64,000 bases of DNA from PALSA-1006 sp963733265 (GTDB lineage: Bacteria; Pseudomonadota; Gammaproteobacteria; Burkholderiales; Gallionellaceae), in assembly GCA_963733265.1 (NCBI GenBank), contig CAVTCF010000003.1:651240-715239 (forward strand). The letters are read 5' to 3'. Positions 54,528-63,254 of this stretch are shown in pieces. Under the pieces are notes generated by a model. It ran no database searches. It had not been told where the DNA came from and saw only the letters and a list, made by a program, of their open reading frames with translations. Numbering within the stretch: the first letter of the stretch is position 1; every line of letters starts with the position of its first letter. The position numbers were made by a program, and so were the translations under genes.

Positions 54528-57206
54528 ATGTCAAAACATTATTTAACTCCACTCTTTGCGCCCAAATCGGTGGCTGTATTTGGGGCCAGTGATCGGGTCG
54601 ATTCGGTTGGCCAGATTGTTTTCAAAAACATGTTGGACAGCGGGTTTAAAGGAGCCCTTTATCCGATTAATTCAAAGAATGCAGTAGTGCAGGGGCATAA
54701 AGCGTTCGCCTCCATCGGTGCGATTGAGGAAAAAGTTGAATTGGTGGTAATTGCGACACCGCCGCAAACTGTACCCGATATTATCGAAGAATGCGGCAAT
54801 CGTGGCGTCAAAGCGGCTGTCATTATTACTGCGGGTTTTGGCGAGATCGGGGCGGAAGGAAAAGAGTTGGAACGCCGAGTACTCGAAAATGCCAAGCGTT
54901 ATGGAATTCGTTTGGTCGGCCCGAATTGTCTGGGAGTGATGCGCCCTAATATTGGTCTAAACGCGACATTTAACAAGGGCGGTGCCAATGTCGGTAATGT
55001 GGCCCTGGTATCTCAGTCCGGTGCTTTGTGTACGGCAATTTTGGATTGGGCCCAGATGAATGATGTGGGCTTTTCCAGTGTGGTGTCGATGGGGTCCTCT
55101 GCCGATGTTGATTTCGGCGAAATTCTCGATTTTCTGGTGTCTGACCCCCAAACTCAAAACATTGTTATGTATATCGAGGGGATAAGAGAGTCTCGTCGCT
55201 TTATGAGTTCCCTGCGCGCGGCGGCAAGAGTCAAGCCCGTTATTTTGGTCAAGGTTGGACGTCATGAGGCCGGTTCAAAAGCGGCGATGTCGCATACGGC
55301 TTCACTGGTAGGTTCGGATGATGCCTTCGATGCCGCAGTGCGTCGCGCGGGCGTGGTACGTGTGAAAACAGTAACAGAACTTTTTTCCGCGGCCAAAGCA
55401 TTGTCTTGCGGCTTTCATCCCTCCGGAAATCGCTTGGCTATCGTTACCAATGGCGGAGGACCCGGCGTGATGGCGACTGATCGTGCGGCGGATTTGGGGC
55501 TGGTGATGGCAACTTTGACCAATGTGACGATGGAGAAATTGAACCAGGTACTTCCGCCAAATTGGTCACACAGTAATCCGGTCGATATTGTCGGTGACGC
55601 ACAAGTGGATCGTTATAAAAACGCAGTTGCAGTATGTCTGGAAGACCCTAACGTGGATGGTGTGCTGACAATCCTAACACCGCAAGCGATGACTAAACCG
55701 CTGGATGCCGCTAACGCGCTAATCGATATCGCCAATCATCACAAAAAACCGTTGCTTGTCTGTTGGATGGGCGAAACGCAAGTGGCCGAATCACGCAAGG
55801 CATTTGCGCGCGCAAGAATGCCCAACTTCCGTACTCCGGAGCCGGCGGTAGAAGTGTTTTCATACCTTTCTGCCTACTACAAGAATCAGAAATTGTTGAT
55901 GCAGATGCCGGAACCTTTGTCTCATCATCTTGCGCCGGATCTTGATGGCGCCCGCATGGTGATTGAAGGCGCAATGCTGGAAAAACGCAAGGTGCTAAAC
56001 GAAATGGAATCCAAAGCGCTGCTGGCAGCTTTCCATATCCCGGTTGCCCAGACAATGGTGGCGCATTCGCCGAGCGAAGCGTTGCTGATCGCACAGCAGT
56101 TGGGTTTCCCGGTTGCGATGAAAATTAACTCACGCGACATCTCGCATAAAAGCGATGCGGGAGGAGTGATACTTAATCTGGAGAATGCGCAAGCGGTTCG
56201 TACAGCTTATTACGAGATTACCGAGAATGTTAAGCGTAACCGCCCCAATGCCCATCTGGATGGAATCTCCATTCAGCCGATGATTGTCAAGAAAAACGGG
56301 CGCGAACTAATGGTGGGTGTGATCAATGATCCGATTTTTGGCCCTGTGATCAGCTTTGGCGCGGGGGGGACGATGGTAGAGATAATAGGGGATCATTCTG
56401 TTACATTGCCTCCGCTTAACACATTTCTGGTAAAGGATCTGATTAAAGGTACACACGTTGCAAAATTATTGGGTTCATTCCGCCAAATGCCCCCGGTCAA
56501 TATGGATGCGCTCGAAAGTGTTTTATTGCGCGTTTCTGAAATGGTGTGCGAATTGCCGATGTTGCAGGAAATGGATATCAATCCGCTGATCGTGGATGAG
56601 CATGGTGTATTGGCCGCCGACGCCCGCGTGGTTGTGGAGTATCGTCCCCCTAATTCAGATCGTTATTCGCATATGGCGATCTACCCCTATCCGACGCATT
56701 TGGTCAGTCATTGGCAATTGGCCGATGGTTTGGATATTACTATTCGCCCGATACGTCCGGAGGATGCAGAATTGGAGCAGGATTTTGTGCGCAATTTGTC
56801 CGAACAGTCACGCTATTTCCGCTTCATGAACAGCGTGCAAGAATTAAGTCATGTCATGCTTGCTCGCTTCACACAGATTGACTACAGCCGCGAGATGGCA
56901 CTGATTGCCGTGATTGAAGACCATGGTAAAGAAGTCGAACTGGGCGTGGCGCGGTTTGCTACCAATCCGGATGGGGAGAGTTGCGAGTTCGCTTTGGCAA
57001 TTGCCGATAACATGCATGGCAAGGGCCTGGGGCAAAAATTGATGTCCATATTGATGGATGCGGCCCGTTCCAAAGGATTAAAAGTGATTGAGGGTGACGT
57101 ACTCAAAAATAATACCGATATGTTGCATTTAATGGACAGGCTTGGATTTAAAGTCCAAACAAGCGACGAGGACGAGAGTATCAAAGTGGTACGCAAGGTA
57201 CTTTGA
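54528..57206 (+). CDS. ADP-forming acyl-CoA ligase fused to GNAT acetyltransferase (Pat/Pka-like)
   Basis: The 892-aa protein has, in order, a CoA-binding domain (about 8-135), a succinyl-CoA-ligase-like domain (150-450), an ATP-grasp domain (about 480-700) and a GNAT domain (about 735-890, with acetyl-CoA loop MHGKGLGQKL). This is the architecture of protein lysine acetyltransferases such as Pat/PatZ and of acetate-CoA ligases (ADP-forming). The ligase phosphohistidine position is conserved as H256 in MSHTASL, so the ligase part may be active, unlike in Pat proteins where it is reported to be lost. It could use acetate from the xfp-ackA route or acetylate enzymes in response to acetyl-CoA. 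Confidence 0.88.
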   Translation: MSKHYLTPLFAPKSVAVFGASDRVDSVGQIVFKNMLDSGFKGALYPINSKNAVVQGHKAFASIGAIEEKVELVVIATPPQTVPDIIEECGNRGVKAAVIITAGFGEIGAEGKELERRVLENAKRYGIRLVGPNCLGVMRPNIGLNATFNKGGANVGNVALVSQSGALCTAILDWAQMNDVGFSSVVSMGSSADVDFGEILDFLVSDPQTQNIVMYIEGIRESRRFMSSLRAAARVKPVILVKVGRHEAGSKAAMSHTASLVGSDDAFDAAVRRAGVVRVKTVTELFSAAKALSCGFHPSGNRLAIVTNGGGPGVMATDRAADLGLVMATLTNVTMEKLNQVLPPNWSHSNPVDIVGDAQVDRYKNAVAVCLEDPNVDGVLTILTPQAMTKPLDAANALIDIANHHKKPLLVCWMGETQVAESRKAFARARMPNFRTPEPAVEVFSYLSAYYKNQKLLMQMPEPLSHHLAPDLDGARMVIEGAMLEKRKVLNEMESKALLAAFHIPVAQTMVAHSPSEALLIAQQLGFPVAMKINSRDISHKSDAGGVILNLENAQAVRTAYYEITENVKRNRPNAHLDGISIQPMIVKKNGRELMVGVINDPIFGPVISFGAGGTMVEIIGDHSVTLPPLNTFLVKDLIKGTHVAKLLGSFRQMPPVNMDALESVLLRVSEMVCELPMLQEMDINPLIVDEHGVLAADARVVVEYRPPNSDRYSHMAIYPYPTHLVSHWQLADGLDITIRPIRPEDAELEQDFVRNLSEQSRYFRFMNSVQELSHVMLARFTQIDYSREMALIAVIEDHGKEVELGVARFATNPDGESCEFALAIADNMHGKGLGQKLMSILMDAARSKGLKVIEGDVLKNNTDMLHLMDRLGFKVQTSDEDESIKVVRKVL

Positions 57207-57311
57207 TTGTTACAAAGTTTGGATGGTGCTCTGAATTGTGATGTAAAGAAATAGTTGCGCGTTTTTCATTTCTCTATTTCATCAATCACTTTTCTCAACT
57301 ATCATTCGCTT

Positions 57312-58235
57312 ATGCTTACCTCTTATCTGACGCATTCGTTCTGTCTCAAGCACGATATGGGATCTGATCATCCGGAGTGTCCGGCCCGTATTCATGCGAT
57401 TGAGGATCAACTCACCGCTTCCGGCCTGTTGCATTTTTTTGACCATCAGGAGCCGCCAAAAGCCACCCGGGAGCAATTGCTGCGAGTGCATTCGGAAGCT
57501 TATGTTGATTCGGTATTCGCGCGATCGCCTGTCACGGGACTGGTACATTTGGACGGCGACACGGCAATGAACCCGTACAGTTTGGATGCTGCCTTATATG
57601 CTGCAGGCGCGGCTATCAAAGCAGTGGATTTAGTCATGGCACAACAGGCAGAGAACGCATTTTGCAATATCCGCCCACCGGGCCACCATGCAGGGCGGGA
57701 AAATGGTGCCGGTTTTTGCATCTTTAATAATGTCGCTGCGGCTGTGGCGCATGCGCTGGAACATCATGGCTTACAGCGTATTGCCATTGCCGATTTCGAT
57801 GTCCATCATGGCGATGGTACTGAAAATATCTTTCATGACGATCCCCGTGTGATGATATGTTCGACCTTTCGACATCCTTTTTTCCCGTATTGCGGGGCCG
57901 ATAGCGGCAATGATCACATTATCAATGTGCCACTTAAGGCGGGTACTTCAGGTGAAGTATTTCGTGCGGCAGTGACGCAACATTGGTTGCCCGCATTGGA
58001 ACGTTTTCAGCCGCAACTATTGTTGATCTCTGCCGGGTTTGATGCACACCGGGAAGATGATATGGGCGGCCTTGCATTGCGCGAAGCCGACTTCGCATGG
58101 GTGACAGAAGAATTAAAATCGCTGGCAGCTCGCCATGCCGGCGGCAAAATCGTTTCCGTGCTGGAAGGCGGTTATGAACTTCACGCTTTGGGCCGTAGCG
58201 TTATGGCCCACCTTAAAGTGTTGAGCGGTCTGTAA
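57312..58235 (+). CDS. Histone deacetylase family (AcuC/AphA-like) zinc deacetylase
   Basis: The 307-aa protein has the class I/II deacetylase core: RPPGHHAGRENGAGFCIFNN (about residues 117-136), IADFDVHHGDGTE with zinc ligands near 160, and SAGFDAHRED near 240 with a further ligand. These enzymes remove acetyl groups from lysines or polyamines. The gene follows the GNAT fusion by about 105 bases on the same strand, suggesting an acetylation/deacetylation pair. The frame extends to TTG 57255, but ATG 57312 begins MLTSYLTHSFCLKHDMG, the usual start. Confidence 0.9.
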   Translation: MLTSYLTHSFCLKHDMGSDHPECPARIHAIEDQLTASGLLHFFDHQEPPKATREQLLRVHSEAYVDSVFARSPVTGLVHLDGDTAMNPYSLDAALYAAGAAIKAVDLVMAQQAENAFCNIRPPGHHAGRENGAGFCIFNNVAAAVAHALEHHGLQRIAIADFDVHHGDGTENIFHDDPRVMICSTFRHPFFPYCGADSGNDHIINVPLKAGTSGEVFRAAVTQHWLPALERFQPQLLLISAGFDAHREDDMGGLALREADFAWVTEELKSLAARHAGGKIVSVLEGGYELHALGRSVMAHLKVLSGL

Positions 58236-58294
58236 AACCATTCTATAGAAACGGTTTAATGCGGTGAATATGAGCGAAAGACAAGGAGGATTGA

Positions 58295-58300
58295 TATAAT
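58295..58300 (+). promoter_or_regulatory. Possible -10 box upstream of glgP copy 2
   Basis: TATAAT lies about 55-60 bases before the proposed start of the second phosphorylase. No matching -35 is visible. It would place the transcript start near 58307, upstream of the AGGAGAG site. Confidence 0.3.
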
Positions 58301-58354
58301 CCAAAGCAGTTAAAATATAACTGGACGAACCAGACGAATCACAGGAGAGAGATC

Positions 58355-60907
58355 ATTCATACCAAGCCATATTTTGTTAAAAACCCGTTAGCGATTGAGA
58401 CAGATGTTCCTTCTTTGGGTATGGATGCGGATAGTATTGTTGAGGATTTCAAACATTACTTCAGTCATACGCTGGGTTGGAATACCAAACATTTGGTTGC
58501 TCACCATGTGTACTCTTCGCTTTCGCACTCGATGCGTGACCGCTTGGTTGAGCGCTGGAAAAATACACAATCGGCCTACCGCGCACATAACTGCAGACGT
58601 GCATTTTACCTTTCACTGGAATTTTTAATGGGCAGGGCGCTGGGAAACGCAACGCTGAATCTTGATATCGAAGCCTCGACCATTGAGGCGCTCAGGAATT
58701 TGGGCATTGCGTTGGAAGAAGTGGCGGATCAGGAAAACGATGCCGGTTTGGGCAATGGCGGACTGGGACGCCTGGCAGCCTGTTTTTTGGATAGCTGTGC
58801 CACACTCCAATTACCTGTCATGGGATATGGTTTGCGCTACGAATATGGCATGTTCCGCCAAAAAATAGACAACGGTTATCAACTTGAAGAACCCGATCAC
58901 TGGCTGCGCAACGGCAACCCGTGGGAGATTGAGCGCCCGGAATTTACCACCCGCGTAAAATTCGGCGGACAGACCGAGTTACATCATGATGCACAGGGGC
59001 GATTAAGAGCCTATTGGAAATATACCAATGATGTGATGGCTGTCCCTTACGATGTGCCGATTCCGGGTTATCACAATGGTACGGTGAACACTTTACGTTT
59101 GTGGAAAGCGGCGGCTACCGAAGAGTTCGATTTGAGTGAGTTTAATGCGGGCAGCTATGCCGATGCAGTAGCCTCAAAAAATGCCGCTGAACACATCACC
59201 ATGGTTCTCTATCCGAATGATGCGAGTGAGAACGGAAAAGAGTTGCGATTGCGCCAGCAATATTTTTTGGCATCGGCCAGTTTGCAGGATGTTTTGCGTC
59301 AATGGGTGAGCAACCACGGCGAAGACTTCAGCGAATTTGCAACCAAGAACTTTTTCCAATTAAACGATACCCATCCAACCTGCGCCGTTCCTGAACTTAT
59401 GCGCTTGTTGATGGATGAACACGGGCTAACTTGGGAAGCGGCCTGGGATATTACCAGCCATACCGTGGCATACACCAACCATACGTTATTACCCGAGGCA
59501 TTGGAACGCTGGTCTGTCAGCATGTTCGGGCGATTGCTGCCAAGATTATTGGAGGTCATCCACGAGATCAATGCTCGCTTTCTGAACGTTGTAGCACAAC
59601 ATTGGCCGGGCGATGTCGAGCGGCAACGGCGTATGTCTATTATCGAGGAGGGTCATGATCAACATATTCGCATGGCCTATCTGGCTATTGTGGCCAGTGT
59701 GTCGGTGAATGGTGTGGCGGAGTTGCATTCGGAGTTGTTGAAGAAACATCTGTTCCGCGATTTCTATGAAATGTGGCCGAAAAAATTCAACAACAAAACG
59801 AATGGAGTGACACCGCGTCGTTGGATGGCATGGGCGAATCCCACGCTCAGTAATTTGATTACCCATACCTTGGGGGCTGAAGGCAAGGGTTGGGTTTCCA
59901 ACCTGGTCGGACATGCTCCGAGCGAAGGTTGGCTTATTGATATGTCCAAGTTAAAAGGGTTGTCCAAATATATCAACGACCAATATTTCTGCTCAAGTTG
60001 GCGGGCAATCAAAAAAGCAAACAAAGTGCGCCTGGCCGAGATGGTGAAACGGGATTGCGGCGTCGATTTCGATACCGGCGCTTTGTTCGATGTTCAAGTA
60101 AAACGTATACACGAATATAAACGCCAATTACTCAATGTGCTGCATGTGATACATCTTTATGATCGTATCAAACGCGGAGATACCGCCGACTGGACACCCC
60201 GATGCGTGTTAATCGGGGGTAAGGCCGCGCCCGGTTACAAAATGGCGAAACGCATTATCAAGCTGGTTAATGCAGTGGCGACAGTGATCAACACTGACCC
60301 TGATGTTGGAGGGTTGTTGAAGCTGGCCTTTATTCCCGATTACAGGGTTTCCGCGATGGAAGTGATTTGTGCCGGAGCTGATTTGTCAGAACAGATATCA
60401 ACCGCCGGAAAAGAAGCCTCGGGTACCGGCAACATGAAGTTTATGATGAACGGGGCGCTGACGATCGGAACATTGGACGGTGCCAATATAGAGATTCGCG
60501 AAGAAGCCGGCGCTGAGAATTTCTTTTTGTTTGGGCTGACAGCAGAAGAGGTTGAGAATACAAGAGGCCAATATAACCCCGCAAAAATTATTGCCGAAGA
60601 TGAAGATTTGAAAAGAGTGATGCATCTGCTTGAAAGCGGTCACTTCAATCTGTTTGAACCCGGTATATTCGATTCGATCATTCATTCTATTAGTAGCCCC
60701 AATGACCCATGGTTAACTGCGGCTGATTTTCGCAGTTACGTGTTGGCGCAGCGAGAAGTGGCGGCAGCCTATCGGGATACAGATCATTGGACACGTATGA
60801 GCATCTTGAATACCGCTGCCAGCGGCAAGTTTTCCAGTGACCGCACTATTCTTGATTACAATCGGGACATTTGGCACTTGCCACAGATACAAGCGACGCA
60901 GAACTAA
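58355..60907 (+). CDS. glgP: Glycogen/maltodextrin phosphorylase (copy 2), probable AUU start
   Basis: The 850-aa phosphorylase releases glucose-1-phosphate from glycogen. LSLEFLMGRALGNATLN, GLGNGGLGRLAACFLDSCAT and the PLP motif EASGTGNMKFMMNGAL are intact. No ATG or GTG exists before 58421 (TTG at 58415), yet the in-frame codons from 58355 encode HTKPYFVKNPLAIETDVPSL, which looks like the natural N-terminus of this subfamily. AGGAG at 58343-58347 lies seven bases before ATT 58355, so AUU (or AUC 58352) initiation is likely. The stop in frame is at 58292. glgA follows 40 bases downstream. Confidence 0.9.
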   Translation: MHTKPYFVKNPLAIETDVPSLGMDADSIVEDFKHYFSHTLGWNTKHLVAHHVYSSLSHSMRDRLVERWKNTQSAYRAHNCRRAFYLSLEFLMGRALGNATLNLDIEASTIEALRNLGIALEEVADQENDAGLGNGGLGRLAACFLDSCATLQLPVMGYGLRYEYGMFRQKIDNGYQLEEPDHWLRNGNPWEIERPEFTTRVKFGGQTELHHDAQGRLRAYWKYTNDVMAVPYDVPIPGYHNGTVNTLRLWKAAATEEFDLSEFNAGSYADAVASKNAAEHITMVLYPNDASENGKELRLRQQYFLASASLQDVLRQWVSNHGEDFSEFATKNFFQLNDTHPTCAVPELMRLLMDEHGLTWEAAWDITSHTVAYTNHTLLPEALERWSVSMFGRLLPRLLEVIHEINARFLNVVAQHWPGDVERQRRMSIIEEGHDQHIRMAYLAIVASVSVNGVAELHSELLKKHLFRDFYEMWPKKFNNKTNGVTPRRWMAWANPTLSNLITHTLGAEGKGWVSNLVGHAPSEGWLIDMSKLKGLSKYINDQYFCSSWRAIKKANKVRLAEMVKRDCGVDFDTGALFDVQVKRIHEYKRQLLNVLHVIHLYDRIKRGDTADWTPRCVLIGGKAAPGYKMAKRIIKLVNAVATVINTDPDVGGLLKLAFIPDYRVSAMEVICAGADLSEQISTAGKEASGTGNMKFMMNGALTIGTLDGANIEIREEAGAENFFLFGLTAEEVENTRGQYNPAKIIAEDEDLKRVMHLLESGHFNLFEPGIFDSIIHSISSPNDPWLTAADFRSYVLAQREVAAAYRDTDHWTRMSILNTAASGKFSSDRTILDYNRDIWHLPQIQATQN

Positions 60908-60947
60908 GCAACAATGTGACCTGCGTTCAGGATAGGAAAGTATTGAG

Positions 60948-62396
60948 ATGCGCGTATTATTTGTAACATCGGAAGTGGCGCCGTTAATTAAAACAGGCGG
61001 ATTGGCGGATGTCAGCGGAGCGTTACCGGCAGCCTTGCGTCGTTTGGGTGATGATGTACGGGTTCTGGTTCCCGGATACCCGCAAGTTTTAAAAGCGCTT
61101 GAATCGTTCAAGATTGCTTCGTTTTTTTCCGGCATCGCAGAACTGCCTGCTGCCCGATTATTTTCCAGTACATTACCCGACGGCACTCCACTTTTGGTGC
61201 TGGACTGTCCGGCCCTATTTCAGCGCGAAGGCGGAATTTATCAGGACAAAACGGGCAGCGATTGGATAGATAATGCGCTACGCTTTGGTCTGCTTTCAAA
61301 GGTTGCCGCTATTCTGGGAGGGCCGCAGTCTCCGCTAGACTGGAAGCCCGAGGTGGTGCATTGCAATGACTGGCAGAGCGGTTTGACACCCGCTTATCTG
61401 CACTTTTTGCCGGGAAGTGCACCCTCCGTCATGACGATTCACAATCTGGCTTTTCAGGGAGTTTTCCCCCCGCATACTGTTGCCCAATTAGACCTGCCTG
61501 AAGAAAGTTTTCATCCTCATGGCGCAGAGTACTACGGAAATTTGTCGTTCCTCAAAGCCGGCCTGTATTACGCCAACCACGTTACAACAGTCAGCCCGAC
61601 CTACGCCGAAGAAATTCAAACCGACGCTTTGGGGTTCGGGTTTCAGGGCTTGCTGAAAAACAGAAACAAGAGCTTGACCGGTATATTAAACGGTATTGAT
61701 GATACTGAATGGAATCCCGCAACTGATTCTGCGCTTGTCCAAAATTATGATGTGAAGAATTTGGCCGGCAAAATGGCCAACAAGCTGGAATTGCAAAAGC
61801 GCATGGGACTTAAAGTTGACCCGGATGTGCCGCTTTTCGGATTGGTTAGCCGCTTTACTTTTCAAAAAGGTTTGGATGTCGTGCTGGAAATAGCGCCGCA
61901 GTTGATTTCATTCCCCGCGCAATTGGTTTTGCTGGGAAGCGGGGATGCAACCCTGCAAAACAGTGCGCTGGCACTTGCGCGCAAATTTCCCGGTCAGGTG
62001 GCAACCGTTGTCGGTTTTGATGAGGCACTGTCGCATCTGATTGAAGCCGGTGCCGATATATTCCTGATGCCTTCACGGTTTGAACCCTGCGGCTTAAATC
62101 AGATGTACAGCCAGCATTACGGAACTCCGCCAATTGTGCATGCCACAGGCGGCTTGGTTGATTCAGTTGTTGACAGCAATAAGAACTCGCTTGCCAATGG
62201 TCAGGCAAGTGGATTCGTATTCAAAAAGATTACAACACATGATTTTTTAATCTGTATTCAAAGGGCAATAGCAATCTACAACGATAAAAAAACTTGGGCG
62301 ACGGTGCAGGCGAATGGAATGAACAAGGATTTCGGTTGGCAAAATAGTGCTGCCCAATACCACGAGATTTATGAGAGTCTGTTGGCGGCTCGCTAA
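60948..62396 (+). CDS. glgA: Glycogen synthase
   Basis: GlgA (482 aa) is a GT5 enzyme that extends alpha-1,4-glucan from ADP-glucose, the product of GlgC. The N-terminal KTGGLADVSGALPAAL with the ADP-glucose-binding lysine, and the C-terminal SRFEPCGLNQMYSQHYGTPP with the catalytic Glu, are intact. It follows glgP copy 2 in the same direction. No branching enzyme gene (glgB) is found in the window. A REP-like palindrome followed by T residues lies about 120 bases downstream and may end the transcript. Confidence 0.96.
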   Translation: MRVLFVTSEVAPLIKTGGLADVSGALPAALRRLGDDVRVLVPGYPQVLKALESFKIASFFSGIAELPAARLFSSTLPDGTPLLVLDCPALFQREGGIYQDKTGSDWIDNALRFGLLSKVAAILGGPQSPLDWKPEVVHCNDWQSGLTPAYLHFLPGSAPSVMTIHNLAFQGVFPPHTVAQLDLPEESFHPHGAEYYGNLSFLKAGLYYANHVTTVSPTYAEEIQTDALGFGFQGLLKNRNKSLTGILNGIDDTEWNPATDSALVQNYDVKNLAGKMANKLELQKRMGLKVDPDVPLFGLVSRFTFQKGLDVVLEIAPQLISFPAQLVLLGSGDATLQNSALALARKFPGQVATVVGFDEALSHLIEAGADIFLMPSRFEPCGLNQMYSQHYGTPPIVHATGGLVDSVVDSNKNSLANGQASGFVFKKITTHDFLICIQRAIAIYNDKKTWATVQANGMNKDFGWQNSAAQYHEIYESLLAAR

Positions 62397-62515
62397 TTCA
62401 GTTTCCTTAGAATCAACCAATTAAGGTGAATCGAATTGATAGGGGCGGTTTTTGCATCTTTGATAGACCTGATCACGAATTTCCAAGCAGCATGGGTGGT
62501 TGAGGTAATTAAATT

Positions 62516-62546
62516 CAATCAATCGAAGTCTGACCCCATTGATTTT
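62516..62546 (-). repeat. Solitary REP-like element
   Basis: CAATCAATCGAAGTCTGACC and the following CCATTGATT match the right-hand RAYT flank at 10880-10906, differing by one inserted A. The ends AATCAAT and ATTGATT pair, and six T residues follow. It is 52 kb from the RAYT gene and shows the element is dispersed. Confidence 0.8.
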
Positions 62547-62693
62547 TTAGAGGTGTATTTCCCAGTTGCATTAATTGTGGTACGGTGTGTCAACTTACGC
62601 TACTAATTAATATATAGCCAGTTATGTTTACGAATAACAGAATAGGCACCTGCCCTGATAAACGAATAGGTCGTTTATTGGGGTCTACTTTAC

Positions 62694-62700
62694 GTTAAGC
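62694..62700 (+). other. Integron-type core site, left end of the cassette cluster
   Basis: GTTAAGC fits the attC/attI core GTTRRRY and is the exact left boundary of the first repeat unit. No R'' partner is seen upstream, so it may be an attI or a secondary chromosomal target. No integrase gene lies between it and glgA. Confidence 0.55.
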
Positions 62701-62860
62701 AACAATAGACACGCGCCGAGTGCGGCAGAAGTAACGTAACGAGTTGCGATATATATTATCGTTACGAGTGCAACGAGAAATAAATTGAAGAAATTACGGG
62801 CAGTAAAAAAGCAGTGTAGAGCAAAGCGTAGAGAAATTCGCCGCATAACTGAAAGCGGTT
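62697..62860 (+). repeat. Repeat unit A, copy 1 (164 bp)
   Basis: First part of the integron-like cassette. Identical copies are at 63091-63254 and 63255-63418. It holds an 8-bp stem, CGTAACGA (62735-62742) with TCGTTACG (62759-62766), whose loop GTTGC (62743-62747) can pair with GCAAC (62770-62774), a possible pseudoknot. Near its end begins an 18-bp inverted repeat completed in unit B. Confidence 0.9.
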
Positions 62861-62900
62861 GATGCCACAAATTTCTCTACGCTTTGCGCTAGACATTTTT
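62821..62900 (+). terminator. Terminator-like hairpin spanning the A-B junction
   Basis: GCAAAGCGTAGAGAAATT (62821-62838) pairs perfectly with AATTTCTCTACGCTTTGC (62870-62887), followed seven bases later by TTTTTT. The 31-base loop holds a small CCGC/GCGG hairpin and the GTT used at the A-A junction. It recurs at the A3-B2 junction but is cut in A2. Confidence 0.6.
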
Positions 62901-63090
62901 TAAGACCATTTAGTTCGGTTATATTGCGTTAAAGTGAAAATATAAATGAGAGCACATCACGTAACGGGAGACTGGAGCAGAGGAGCATGTCCATCGTCGC
63001 CTAACGCCTCGTTCAAGCACACTTTCACGCACTCAGTTCACCGGAGCACCTACGTTCGAGAAGCGTGTAAGGTGCTTAACTCGAAACGTT
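62861..63090 (+). repeat. Repeat unit B, copy 1 (230 bp)
   Basis: Second part of the cassette, identical to 63419-63648. It contains an AT-rich segment, a 48-codon frame and the attC site at its right end. Confidence 0.9.
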
Positions 63091-63092
63091 AA
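62946..63092 (+). CDS. 48-codon frame ending in the attC core (repeated at 63504-63650)
   Basis: ATG 62946 opens a frame whose last 30 codons lie inside attC and whose stop TAA is formed by the core GTTAAGC. The second copy has the same 48 codons and ends at TAG in GTTAGGG. There is no good ribosome binding site. Frames reading through attC are common in cassettes, so this may be chance. A hydrophobic frame on the opposite strand (62685-62870) is also unproven. Confidence 0.25.
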   Translation: MRAHHVTGDWSRGACPSSPNASFKHTFTHSVHRSTYVREACKVLNSKR

Positions 63093-63094
63093 GC
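62999..63094 (+). other. attC recombination site 1
   Basis: A 96-bp site with all four boxes in order: R'' GCCTAAC (62999), L'' GTTCAAGC with the extra C that gives orientation, L' GCTTAAC and R' GTTAAGC (63088-63094). The arrangement closely follows that of the aadA1 attC. Between L'' and L' the arms can pair imperfectly. Orientation places the attI side to the left. Confidence 0.85.
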
Positions 63095-63254
63095 AACAAT
63101 AGACACGCGCCGAGTGCGGCAGAAGTAACGTAACGAGTTGCGATATATATTATCGTTACGAGTGCAACGAGAAATAAATTGAAGAAATTACGGGCAGTAA
63201 AAAAGCAGTGTAGAGCAAAGCGTAGAGAAATTCGCCGCATAACTGAAAGCGGTT
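63091..63254 (+). repeat. Repeat unit A, copy 2 (partial cassette)
   Basis: Identical to A1 but followed directly by A3 instead of B. Its right edge reads GCGG joined to TTAAGC, a new core site. Confidence 0.9.

Noticed and set aside
62560..62700. A true attI site with integrase
   Set aside because: No intI gene is present and no clear attI direct repeats were found; kept only as a core site.
62685..62870. 61-codon hydrophobic frame on the minus strand (90 codons at 63156-63428)
   Set aside because: It runs against the cassette direction, spans the 18-bp hairpin and the two versions differ only because of the repeat layout. No ribosome binding site is evident.
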